A DNA stretch of 13,578 nt, from positions 1-13,578 of the forward strand of contig JACQMA010000182.1 of the NCBI GenBank assembly GCA_016203825.1. The letters run 5' to 3'. The stretch's first letter is position 1; each line of letters opens with the position of its first letter. The translations under genes and the position numbers were made by a program. Shown here piece by piece: positions 6,566 to 13,578 of the stretch. Origin of the DNA: Deltaproteobacteria bacterium (GTDB taxonomy: Bacteria > UBA10199 > 2-02-FULL-44-16). Under the pieces are notes generated by a model. That model was given only the letters and a program-made list of their open reading frames with translations. It ran no database searches and was not told where the DNA came from.

Positions 6566-7693
6566 CTACCGAATTTCGAGTTCCTTGGGGTAATGAGCGA
6601 GGACTGTACACCCCGAACGATTCACCACGGCGATATCTTCGAGCCGCACACCCCCAATCGCGGAATAATAGAGGCCGGGTTCAACGGTCATAACCATTCC
6701 GCGTTTGAGCGTACAATCGTACCGATTGATACGCGATGGTTCTTCATGGACCTCGAGGCCAATCGCGTGCCCCGTTCCGTGCATGAAGCCTTGGATGCGA
6801 CCTTCTTTTTCCCCCGTGGGAAAACCATTTTTCTCAAAGAAGGTCACAATCGCTTCATGAATCACACGACCGTTGCGACCGGCACGAACCATCTGGAGTC
6901 CAAGTTTTTCCCCTTCACGCACCGTCGCAAACAAACGCTTGAGGGCGTCCGGCGCGCGCCCCTTGCAAAAGGTTCGTGTCGCATCACCAAAATAAAATGT
7001 TTTCAGTGATCGCGGAAACACATCCATGACAATGGATTGATGCGGTTTGAGGGGACCATGACCGATCTCATGGCCATCGCATGACTGGATTCCGCACGAG
7101 ACGATGGGAGGATTGACGGCGTTCATGCCGTGCTCCAAGAGAAAGACACTAATGTATTCTCGGAGTCGCTCCGATGTGAGGACTGCATTGCGGTACACGA
7201 TGCGACCACGACGAACACGACTTCGTTGAAGCAGCGTTCGGGCATGATCGATCGCGGCAAACGTCACGCGCTGCGAGGCTTCAATGGCGCTCACTTCAGA
7301 TACCGTTTTGACCGATCGTTCGGGAAAAAACGGATCCGGCCCCGCTTCGACGCGATATCCTTTCTTTCGCAAGGCATCGACCAGGGCAAACGACGTCGAA
7401 CGAGGAACCTGAAGGCGTCGAATATGAAAATCCGAGAAGACACGATGAAGGATATCGATCAATCGCGGTTTCGCTCCCTTCGCCTGAAGTTTTTTGAGAT
7501 ACGAGGCAAACGGAAGAACGCGATCAACCTTGGCCTCACGTTTGCCGCGGTCGATTTCGAGATCATTGAGGACAAGATAACTTTTTCCGCGCCATTCAAA
7601 AAAAATGATCGGATCATGGACGGTAAAACGCGTGGCGTAGAAAAGATCGGCGCTGCGTTCTGAGGTGTCGTAGATGAATTTGGCAACTGCCAC
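6566..7693 (-). CDS. M24 family metallopeptidase (Xaa-Pro aminopeptidase-like)
   Basis: Probably a cytoplasmic dinuclear-metal aminopeptidase removing N-terminal residues before proline. The 375 residues divide into a creatinase-like N-terminal domain (about 1-130) and a pita-bread catalytic domain (about 135-370). The five metal ligands are visible: Asp224, Asp237 (FGDATRTF), His309 (HGTGHAIG), Glu338 (VEPGLYY) and Glu352 (RLEDIAVV). The substrate-binding histidines 305 and 316 (EVHEEP) are also present. The first two Asp are 13 residues apart rather than the 11 of E. coli PepP, with an MDVFPR motif. I recall such a DxFPR spacing from a subfamily of bacterial M24 proteins, so activity is likely kept. 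The GTG start at 7693 has GGGAAGGGGG a few bases upstream. It is divergent from the RlpA gene, with 44 nt between the start codons. The substrate is not inferable; dipeptidase activity is possible. Confidence 0.9.
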   Translation of the reverse strand: MAVAKFIYDTSERSADLFYATRFTVHDPIIFFEWRGKSYLVLNDLEIDRGKREAKVDRVLPFASYLKKLQAKGAKPRLIDILHRVFSDFHIRRLQVPRSTSFALVDALRKKGYRVEAGPDPFFPERSVKTVSEVSAIEASQRVTFAAIDHARTLLQRSRVRRGRIVYRNAVLTSERLREYISVFLLEHGMNAVNPPIVSCGIQSCDGHEIGHGPLKPHQSIVMDVFPRSLKTFYFGDATRTFCKGRAPDALKRLFATVREGEKLGLQMVRAGRNGRVIHEAIVTFFEKNGFPTGEKEGRIQGFMHGTGHAIGLEVHEEPSRINRYDCTLKRGMVMTVEPGLYYSAIGGVRLEDIAVVNRSGCTVLAHYPKELEIR

Positions 7694-7737
7694 AGGACCC
7701 CCTTCCCAAGCAAAGCAAGTTCCTATACAGGATGGCC

Positions 7738-8118
7738 ATGCTTCACAAGTACCTTATCGTCGTTGCGGTCATCGGACTCTGCACGGCGTGCGCAACCGCC
7801 CCCGTGCGTCGTTCGACGTCACACGACATCCAACAGGGGAAGGCATCTTGGTACGGACCGGGATTCCATGGTCGCAAAACGGCCAGTGGCGAACGATTTA
7901 ATCAAAAGGATTTGACCGCTGCGCATCGCACCCTCCCCTTTGGTACCATGGTCAAAGTCACGAATCTCCATAACGGAAAAACGGTCACGGTTCGCATCAA
8001 CGACCGAGGCCCGTATGGCAAGGGTCGCATCATCGACTTGTCGAAGGCCGCGGCGAAAGAAATCGACATGATTCGAAAAGGGGTGGTGCCGGTTGAAATC
8101 ACTATTTTAGAGTTTTGA
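7738..8118 (+). CDS. rlpA: RlpA-like septal ring lytic transglycosylase lipoprotein, minimal form
   Basis: Family members bind and, in Pseudomonas, cleave glycan strands lacking stem peptides at the septum. The 126-residue product has a signal peptide with LCTAC, Cys18 being the likely lipidated residue, then only about 17 residues before the double-psi beta-barrel. Family motifs are complete: [17 protein letters not shown] (37-52), [11 protein letters not shown] with His63, and VRINDRGPY with Asp89, the pair matching the catalytic residues known in P. aeruginosa RlpA. The C-terminal SPOR domain found in larger RlpA proteins is absent, so it would need another way to reach the septum. AGGA at 7729-7732 favours ATG 7738; ATG 7732 is the alternative and would add Met-Ala. 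The stop codon lies 12 nt inside the end of the convergent proC gene. Confidence 0.9.
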   Translation: MLHKYLIVVAVIGLCTACATAPVRRSTSHDIQQGKASWYGPGFHGRKTASGERFNQKDLTAAHRTLPFGTMVKVTNLHNGKTVTVRINDRGPYGKGRIIDLSKAAAKEIDMIRKGVVPVEITILEF

Positions 8119-8907
8119 GAGTTCCTTTGCACGATTGAACGCAGCGTCGATGGCTTTTGAAACAATCGCATCCAATTTCGACTCGGAAAAAACCTTGAGC
8201 GCCGCTTCGGTCGTGCCGCCTTTGGAGGTCACACGTTTCCCCAATTCCTCCGGCGAATCAGGACTTTCAGCCATTAAACGAGACGCACCCACAAAGAGCT
8301 GACGAACCATGCCATCGGCTGTTTTTGCATCCATCCCCATCGCTGTCATTTTATGAATCAGAAGATTTGCCCATTCAAAAACATACGCCGGACCAGAACC
8401 AGTAACAGCAACAACAATATCAAGGGCACTTTCACTTTCAAAAAGGAATGTCTTTGAAACCGTTTCAAAAATACCTTGAACAATATTCCTTTCCTCAGGA
8501 CTGACTGCGGGCGTCACATACATGCCGGTGACACCCTCTCCCACAAGGCACGGCAAATTCGGCATTGTCCGAACGATTTTTTCTGCGCGGGGAAGAAGTG
8601 ACTTTATTTTTGTCGTCGTCACGCCGGCCATAATAGAAATCACCACGCCCTGGGGATTGATGATGGAATTCAAGTTTTTTGCGAGTTCGGAAAATTGCTG
8701 GGGCTTGCAGGCAATCAGATAGAAATCACACGGGGGGAGTTCGCCGGGGGTCTTCACGACCTCCCCCCCGACGGCATCGGCCAAGGACTTCGCCAGCGTC
8801 ACGATGGGGTCGCACAGGATCAGCTGAACATTCTTGGCCTTCGGCGCAAACCCCTTGACGATGGCCGAGCCCATATTGCCGCAACCGAGAACCGCGAATG
8901 TCGTCAT
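8107..8907 (-). CDS. proC: pyrroline-5-carboxylate reductase
   Basis: Reduces 1-pyrroline-5-carboxylate to L-proline with NAD(P)H, the last step of proline synthesis; cytoplasmic oligomer. The 266 residues are the usual length. The Rossmann motif is [10 protein letters not shown] (6-15). Middle landmarks are [11 protein letters not shown] (61-71), ISIMAGVTT and [13 protein letters not shown] (113-125). The C-terminal helical dimerisation domain holds [12 protein letters not shown] (168-179) and the family signature [14 protein letters not shown] (224-237). ATG 8907 is chosen because GAGGGGAG (8913-8920) precedes it by 5 nt. The start lies inside the putA reading frame, which suggests transcription and perhaps translational coupling with putA, whose product makes and consumes P5C in the opposite direction. 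The gene ends with TAA and overlaps rlpA by 12 nt tail to tail. Confidence 0.97.
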   Translation of the reverse strand: MTTFAVLGCGNMGSAIVKGFAPKAKNVQLILCDPIVTLAKSLADAVGGEVVKTPGELPPCDFYLIACKPQQFSELAKNLNSIINPQGVVISIMAGVTTTKIKSLLPRAEKIVRTMPNLPCLVGEGVTGMYVTPAVSPEERNIVQGIFETVSKTFLFESESALDIVVAVTGSGPAYVFEWANLLIHKMTAMGMDAKTADGMVRQLFVGASRLMAESPDSPEELGKRVTSKGGTTEAALKVFSESKLDAIVSKAIDAAFNRAKELSKL

Positions 8908-11900
8908 GTTTTCTCCCCTCTGCACCGACCGTCAGTGGTGCACCATACCGCATCGTATTGATTGCAACAGACCTGACAAAAACAAAATCGGACGAAAGAA
9001 GGTGATCACCGGGAGAGAGGACAGTTCGAAGATATTTTCCTTCGCGACGATGGGTGGCGATCACATTCAGAACTTCGCGAAGATGAGGTTCCTCTCCATC
9101 GACAATGACAAAACTTGCCTCGGCGTCGGCGACACGCCATTCAAATTCCTGTTGGCTCACGCATTGACATTGCCACGATGTCCCGAGGCGCGTCCTCGCC
9201 TCTTCCCATGCCTTCAGCACTTTTTGTGTGCGCGCAAGCACCGTCACGCGTGATCCCACGGCATCAGCCGAGCGAGCGAAGTGGAGTACCTGCGGCGTGA
9301 TCTCTTCCAAGAATCCCGCCACCAAACCCTTCTTCTTGATCAGGCGATAGTCGTCGTAACTGACTTGGCCGGGGATGTGACGACGTTCCCCCTCTCCCTT
9401 TGTGGGAGAGCCTGCCCTCCGGAGGCCAGGGGGATGGGGAGAGGGGGCAGTTGCCATCACATGAAACGCCTCGACATATTGCCGACATCCCACCTTCGGT
9501 CCCGTTCCCGAATATTTGAATCCCCCGAACGGTTCAATCGCGACCCTCGCCCCCGTGATGGAACGATTGACATACAGATTGCCCGCTTCCATGCGCGCAA
9601 GGACATCATCAATATCCTGTTGGGATTGACTAAAGATGCCGCCGGTCAAACCATATTTCACGGCATTGGCGATCTCCACCGCTTGATCGAGGGTCTGATA
9701 GGGAATGACATGAAGAATGGGACCAAACAGTTCACGCATCGCAAAACTCTCACGATGCACCGCACGTGACGCCGGAAGAAGAACGACCAGGGGACCAAGA
9801 CAACATCCCGGGAGATCCTCCTCGGTGCGATCCAGAATCACGTTCCCGCCAAAGGACAGCGCCTCTTCCCGAACCTCCCGTGCCGCTTCGCGAAGACGTT
9901 CTTTTTCCTTTCCATTAATAATAGGATTCACGGTCGTCGCAAAATCCCATGACAATCCTACCGTGATATCACGACATGCCTCTCGAAGTCGGTCCGTGAA
10001 GCGTCCCACAATCGCCTGGTCAACGATGAGGCGGGACGCCGCTGAACATTTTTGACCGGCATTCCCGAAGGCCGAGTACAGAACGCCCGCAATCGTTTCG
10101 TCCAGCTCGGCATTCTTGGTAATAATGATTGCGTTCTTTCCTCCCATTTCGGTGATCGCCTTGGCAGGAACAACCACGTCCTGGGCCAGGGGCGGTCGGC
10201 ACAGACGATTCCCAACGGTTTGGCCAATCTTGGTTCCGACTTCCTCGGAACCGGTGAAGACCACCGTGGAAACATCGGGTGATGCCACGAGTATTTGTCC
10301 CACCTCACGTCCTTTCCCAGGGATATGAATGAGGGCGTTCTTGGGAACACCGGCTTCATGCAGGAGATCGATGAGTCGCTGGGCAATCAGTGGCGTCGGC
10401 TCCGCCGATTTGAGGACAACGCCATTGCCAGCGACGAGTGCTCCCGCAACCATGCCGCACGGAATCGCCAACGGAAAATTCCATGGCGCAATGACCGCGG
10501 CGACGCCGCGAGGAACAACCGGTCGGGGAGAAGCATAGTCGGTTTCGACGCGCGCATAGAAATTTAAGAAATCGATCGCCTCATCGGCATCGGCGAGCGC
10601 CTCAGAGGGAGTTTTTCCCCCTTCAAAAACCATCAAGGCCGCAAGCTCTGTCCGTCGACACAGCAGACGCGCCGCTGCTTCGACAAGGATCGCCGCACGC
10701 AGGAATGGCCGCAGACGCGGCCACTCACCCGTACGCGCCTCTTCCCGAAAATCCTCGATGACCGTTTCCACATCGTCACGCGTTGCGAAAGCGATCGTTC
10801 CCACGACGAGCTCGGGATCCGAAGGACTCACGACTTGATGGGTCGGTCCTGTCCACCTCCGATCGGTTGCATACGTCTGCCCCACGTGTGATCGCATCGT
10901 ATCAAGCGCTCTCACCATCGCCTGATATTCTTCCGGACGATCCAGCCGAAGGGGTGCCGTGTTTCGAAATTCCGAAGTCAAGACATCCACCGCGGGATCG
11001 ACCACCAACCGTCCTGAAGTTATTTTTTCGCGAAGCAGCAGATCGGGTGGTGGAAGGGCCGCGGCGGTCGTGGCACGACTCCACGTCAGGACTCCCACCT
11101 GGGACGCATTCTCCATAATCCGTCGGACGAGATACGCCATCCCCACGAGGAGATTTCCGACGGGAATATAATTTCGAACCACCCATCCCAAAGAGGTCAT
11201 CCCCAAAGACAGCGCCTCAAAGGTCCCGTGAAGACACTGATGCTCAATGACGGGTGCCTGCGGAAAACGAATCGCTCGAACGCTTTCGGCAAAACAATGA
11301 TCTTCGAGATTGTGCGATCCAAAACACAACTGAAGTTGGTCGTGGTGTTCAAGAATCTTCATGATGAGCTGCCGGGTATGAAGATCTGTCTCTTCTTTGT
11401 TGAGAAATTGCGGCGCTTCAAAATTATGGGCCTCGGCCTCAATGGTCTCGGCATCCCAATACGCCCCCTTCACGAGACGCACGGGAAGACGCACGCCGCG
11501 TTCACGCGCAAACGCAAGCATATCCTCGAGGTGATGAGCAGCATCACGCACATAGGCTTGAAGAACCACCCCGAGACCATTCCAACCGTGAAGCTCTTGG
11601 GTCTCGCGCATAAACCTTCGAAGAATTTCAATCGTTAGATTCCGAACGGCATAGTGTTCGGCATCGACATTGATAAAGACATCGGCCGTTTTGGCCTCGA
11701 GCAGGATGATCTTGAGCCGTGGCGACACGTGTTCATACGTGTGTTCAAAGGCTTGGGGTTTGAATTCATGAGTCAGTGCCGACATCTTGATCGAAACATG
11801 GGCACGTTGAATACCGGCGCGATTCCGCTCTCCCTTTCGGATATACCGAGACCACCCTCGGATGAGTTTCACGACTTCATCGGTGTAATGATCTGCTTCC

Positions 11901-12769
11901 CGTTTCGAAACGACCAACTCGCCCAATTGATCGAGCGTCACATCGCGGTTACTTCCAAAAAGAGAACGGAGACGGGTTTCCGCCTTTTCGATGGATTCAC
12001 CGGCGATAAAACGATAGGCAAAGCGTCGGACCAATCCACGAATCAACCCCGCCACCAAAAGTGCAGGACAACACATCATCACGAAGCGACTTCCCCAAAA
12101 TTTCAAACAGGTGAGCGTTTCAAGGGTGAGTCGTTTCACTTCTTTCCCCGCACGATCGTGATCGAGCGACGGAAGGACCGCAATAAGCTTCAAGAGTTCC
12201 ACGCGCAGCGAGGGATGATCAACGGCCAAGTTTAAAAAAATATTCGAGAACTTCTCCACGATCGACGGTCGATAACGTTTCACACGATCACGAAGCTCGT
12301 TTGCCTTCCCCTCGACCCCACGTTGGATGTCTTGCGAAACATCGTCCCGAAGCAGATCAGAAAGTCCAAAGCGTTTGGTCAGTCGCTCGATAGGACTAGG
12401 CCCACGCTCAGGCTGGATCGAATGGAGTTTGTCCACATGACGCTGAAGGCGTGCCAAACGATCACGCGCTTCCGGATCGCGTTCCACCATCTCACGGGCT
12501 GTGGGATCATTCGCGAATCCTTCGAGGAGAAAGAGTTCGCGAGCGGCATTGATCGAGGCAACCAAAACCGTTTTTTCGGGAGGAAAAAATCCGAAAAGCA
12601 AGGGGACACCGTTGATCACGCGCCGCTCAAGAAAGGGACGATCAACCGACGCTGGAAACGTCATGCCGGCGACGATATCCGCGTAGAGCTCATCAACCCG
12701 CAGGAGCCAGCGCTCTCCCCCCACGGTGATGTCACGGGCAATAATATTGGGAATTCCCCACGGCGCCAT
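8726..12769 (-). CDS. putA: bifunctional proline dehydrogenase / L-glutamate gamma-semialdehyde dehydrogenase (PutA)
   Basis: Oxidises proline to glutamate in two steps, using FAD then NAD+, with P5C channelled between sites. The 1347-codon frame shows: residues 1-80 of unknown type; a helical domain (about 90-290); a proline dehydrogenase barrel with HVSIKMSAL (Lys328), RLVKGAYWDAE, FGSHN and YLVRR..EN (549-554); an aldehyde dehydrogenase with APWNFP, FTGSEEVG, EMGGKNA (Glu874) and GQKC (Cys908), ending near FGGFKYSGTGPK; and a C-terminal domain (1137-1279) ending NTMRYGAPL, like the extra ALDH-superfamily domain of longer PutAs. No ribbon-helix-helix domain, so not a DNA-binding repressor. 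Two oddities are described in the findings: a palindromic insertion at residues 1108-1128, and no stop before proC, so that residues from about 1280 are an Arg-rich tail out of frame with proC. ATG 12769 is 20 nt after the aquaporin gene and lacks a clear ribosome site. Confidence 0.93.
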   Translation of the reverse strand: MAPWGIPNIIARDITVGGERWLLRVDELYADIVAGMTFPASVDRPFLERRVINGVPLLFGFFPPEKTVLVASINAARELFLLEGFANDPTAREMVERDPEARDRLARLQRHVDKLHSIQPERGPSPIERLTKRFGLSDLLRDDVSQDIQRGVEGKANELRDRVKRYRPSIVEKFSNIFLNLAVDHPSLRVELLKLIAVLPSLDHDRAGKEVKRLTLETLTCLKFWGSRFVMMCCPALLVAGLIRGLVRRFAYRFIAGESIEKAETRLRSLFGSNRDVTLDQLGELVVSKREADHYTDEVVKLIRGWSRYIRKGERNRAGIQRAHVSIKMSALTHEFKPQAFEHTYEHVSPRLKIILLEAKTADVFINVDAEHYAVRNLTIEILRRFMRETQELHGWNGLGVVLQAYVRDAAHHLEDMLAFARERGVRLPVRLVKGAYWDAETIEAEAHNFEAPQFLNKEETDLHTRQLIMKILEHHDQLQLCFGSHNLEDHCFAESVRAIRFPQAPVIEHQCLHGTFEALSLGMTSLGWVVRNYIPVGNLLVGMAYLVRRIMENASQVGVLTWSRATTAAALPPPDLLLREKITSGRLVVDPAVDVLTSEFRNTAPLRLDRPEEYQAMVRALDTMRSHVGQTYATDRRWTGPTHQVVSPSDPELVVGTIAFATRDDVETVIEDFREEARTGEWPRLRPFLRAAILVEAAARLLCRRTELAALMVFEGGKTPSEALADADEAIDFLNFYARVETDYASPRPVVPRGVAAVIAPWNFPLAIPCGMVAGALVAGNGVVLKSAEPTPLIAQRLIDLLHEAGVPKNALIHIPGKGREVGQILVASPDVSTVVFTGSEEVGTKIGQTVGNRLCRPPLAQDVVVPAKAITEMGGKNAIIITKNAELDETIAGVLYSAFGNAGQKCSAASRLIVDQAIVGRFTDRLREACRDITVGLSWDFATTVNPIINGKEKERLREAAREVREEALSFGGNVILDRTEEDLPGCCLGPLVVLLPASRAVHRESFAMRELFGPILHVIPYQTLDQAVEIANAVKYGLTGGIFSQSQQDIDDVLARMEAGNLYVNRSITGARVAIEPFGGFKYSGTGPKVGCRQYVEAFHVMATAPSPHPPGLRRAGSPTKGEGERRHIPGQVSYDDYRLIKKKGLVAGFLEEITPQVLHFARSADAVGSRVTVLARTQKVLKAWEEARTRLGTSWQCQCVSQQEFEWRVADAEASFVIVDGEEPHLREVLNVIATHRREGKYLRTVLSPGDHLLSSDFVFVRSVAINTMRYGAPLTVGAEGRKHDDIRGSRLRQYGLGHRQGVCAEGQECSADPVRPHRDAGEVLGRCRRGGGREDPRRTPPV
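8913..8920 (-). promoter_or_regulatory. ribosome binding site of proC inside the putA reading frame
   Basis: On the minus strand GAGGGGAG with a 5-nt gap to ATG 8907. It lies in the presumed putA 3' end, where a normal putA would be expected to stop, and fixes the proC start over a non-ATG codon six residues upstream. Confidence 0.7.
9388..9447. repeat. 60-bp GC-rich palindromic (REP-like) element inside putA
   Basis: An imperfect palindrome. The outer arms CCCCCTCTCCC (9388-9398) and GGGAGAGGGGG (9437-9447) pair over 11 bp without mismatch. The centre is CCTG-C-CCTCC / GGAGG-C-CAGG (9411-9430). An alternative local hairpin, CTCTCCC (9392-9398) with GGGAGAG (9404-9410), is also possible. This CCCTCTCCC...GGGAGAGGG pattern is the look of short dispersed palindromic repeats common in many Gram-negative genomes. 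Its 60 bp equal 20 codons and keep putA in frame, encoding a Pro/Gly/Arg-rich stretch (PSPHPPGLRRAGSPTKGEGE). I found no second full copy in the window. Confidence 0.75.
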
Positions 12770-12789
12770 AGCTGGCCCGACTTATGCTG

Positions 12790-13467
12790 CTACGCTCGGG
12801 AAAGCAACAGCCGATCGTAGAACCATCCGCCGATCGCTCCCCCAAGAAGCGGACCGACCCAGTACACCATATGATTCGTCCAGAGACCGCTGAGTAGCGC
12901 TGGTCCAAAGGCACGGGCGGGATTCATCGCGGCACCGGTGAGCGGACCGCCAAAGAAGATATCCATCGTAATGACCAAACCGATGACGAGGGGTGCAAGC
13001 GTCCGCGGTCCCTTGGGGTCCACGGCAGAAGCAAAAATCGCGATGACCAAAAAGAACGTGAGTATGGCTTCGATCACGATGCCGTTCATAACACTAACAC
13101 CCGTCGCAAGGGCAGGGGTTCCCAACTGAGATTGCATCACGGTTGTGTCCGAAAAGAGCGTCGTCAAAAGCCATGCCCCAACAACGGCACCGGCACATTG
13201 GGAAACCCAATAGCCGAAAGCTTGTCCCAAGGGTATCCGCTTCGTGACGAACATCGCAAACGTGACGGCTGGATTGATGTGCGCCCCCGAGATATGACCG
13301 GTGACCGCAACACCAATAAAAATGGCGAGACCATGGGCCAACGCAATCCCCACGAGCCCCGTCGTTCCACCCTGCTGGACGCTCACGACGATCGACCCTG
13401 CACCGATAAAAATGAGGAGAAACGTTGCGATGAATTCTGCGAGATACCGATTCCAAGGACTCTTCAT
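12790..13467 (-). CDS. MIP family aquaporin, TIP-like selectivity filter
   Basis: An inner-membrane channel for water and possibly small neutral solutes. The 225 residues give six hydrophobic segments and two re-entrant loops with NPA boxes (HINPAVTF, Asn65; AAMNPARAFGPAL, Asn182). Aligning on the NPA boxes with E. coli AqpZ, the aromatic/arginine filter reads His45, Ile170, Ala179, Arg185, where AqpZ has Phe, His, Thr, Arg. GlpF-type features (Asp after the second NPAR) are missing, so a glycerol facilitator is unlikely. His/Ile/small/Arg is the pattern of plant tonoplast aquaporins, some of which pass ammonia, urea or hydrogen peroxide. GGAGG (13473-13477) 5 nt before ATG 13467 sets the start; the open frame upstream to 13533 is not conserved-looking. 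It is the first gene of the presumed aquaporin-putA-proC transcript. Confidence 0.94.
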   Translation of the reverse strand: MKSPWNRYLAEFIATFLLIFIGAGSIVVSVQQGGTTGLVGIALAHGLAIFIGVAVTGHISGAHINPAVTFAMFVTKRIPLGQAFGYWVSQCAGAVVGAWLLTTLFSDTTVMQSQLGTPALATGVSVMNGIVIEAILTFFLVIAIFASAVDPKGPRTLAPLVIGLVITMDIFFGGPLTGAAMNPARAFGPALLSGLWTNHMVYWVGPLLGGAIGGWFYDRLLLSRA

Positions 13468-13472
13468 AAAAA

Positions 13473-13477
13473 CCTCC
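13473..13477 (-). promoter_or_regulatory. ribosome binding site of the aquaporin gene
   Basis: GGAGG on the minus strand, 5 nt before ATG 13467. It rejects the in-frame extension of 22 residues reaching 13533. Confidence 0.75.
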
Positions 13478-13537
13478 GATGTCAACCATTGTTGGTGACG
13501 GTGGATAACGAAAGTTGGCAATGACTGCAACATATAT

Positions 13538-13551
13538 ATTGCACATGCAAT
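13538..13551. promoter_or_regulatory. inverted repeat upstream of the aquaporin-putA-proC genes
   Basis: ATTGCA (13538-13543) and TGCAAT (13546-13551) form a perfect 6-bp inverted repeat with a 2-nt centre, flanked by an AT-rich TATATAT stretch about 70 nt before the aquaporin start. The surroundings hold weak promoter-like boxes (minus-strand TTGAAA, TATATAT) at non-ideal spacing. It could be an operator for the downstream operon or for a gene beyond the window. Confidence 0.3.
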
Positions 13552-13578
13552 TAGTTGTTTTCAATAGCGATTTTATAT

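Noticed and set aside
7130..7663. 177-codon plus-strand open frame opposite the M24 peptidase
   Set aside because: Antisense shadow of a gene whose metal-binding motifs are intact; no independent support.
7709..7724. Minus-strand AGGAAC-N5-TTGCT resembling a sigma-54 site before the M24 peptidase
   Set aside because: Two mismatches in the -24 box, and the predicted start would fall inside the ribosome binding site.
11654..12235. 193-codon plus-strand open frame opposite putA
   Set aside because: It lies wholly antisense to conserved PutA sequence; no ribosome site or family motif. Long antisense frames are common in such GC-biased codons.

Overview
The window looks like a piece of a Gram-negative bacterial chromosome of moderate GC. 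The evidence is two lipoproteins with signal peptides, an RlpA-type septal protein, a periplasmic-type lytic transglycosylase, an E. coli-like NADP isocitrate dehydrogenase and a PutA with the proline dehydrogenase and P5C dehydrogenase fused. The style (a hybrid kinase beside a receiver-GAF protein, a PutA without a DNA-binding domain) would suit a deltaproteobacterial or related lineage. That is inference from family resemblance; no rRNA or marker gene is present.

Left part, + strand, 1-4628: a two-component pair. The 3' part of a hybrid histidine kinase (1-1563) has kinase ATPase, receiver, then a second complete kinase core. It is followed 51 nt later by a receiver-GAF-coiled-coil protein (1615-2817). 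After 278 nt without a gene comes a large uncharacterised lipoprotein (3096-4628), preceded by a well-spaced sigma-54-like -24/-12 element. An isocitrate dehydrogenase gene (4724-5944) follows. Its candidate sigma-70 promoter overlaps a 9-bp inverted repeat that could be the terminator of the lipoprotein gene or an operator.

Middle part, 5948-8118: a small lytic transglycosylase (- strand) convergent with icd at a 3-nt gap, an M24 metallopeptidase (- strand), and divergently a minimal RlpA lipoprotein (+ strand) whose 3' end overlaps the end of proC by 12 nt.

Right part, - strand, 13467 down to 8107: a tightly packed set read as aquaporin, putA, proC. The gap is 20 nt between the first two, and proC starts inside the putA reading frame. 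PutA oxidises proline through P5C to glutamate, while ProC reduces P5C to proline, so opposing enzymes appear to share a transcript with a water or small-solute channel. The channel's selectivity-filter positions read His/Ile/Ala/Arg, as in plant tonoplast aquaporins rather than AqpZ. Within putA, a 60-bp GC-rich palindromic element resembling dispersed REP-like repeats lies in frame between the aldehyde dehydrogenase and C-terminal domains. At its 3' end putA has no stop at the expected place and runs 182 nt into proC out of frame.

I saw no tRNA, rRNA, CRISPR array, insertion sequence or phage genes. I do not see a clear new multi-gene system. The most unusual items are the putA anomalies, the aquaporin-putA-proC grouping and the sigma-54-like site before the orphan lipoprotein.
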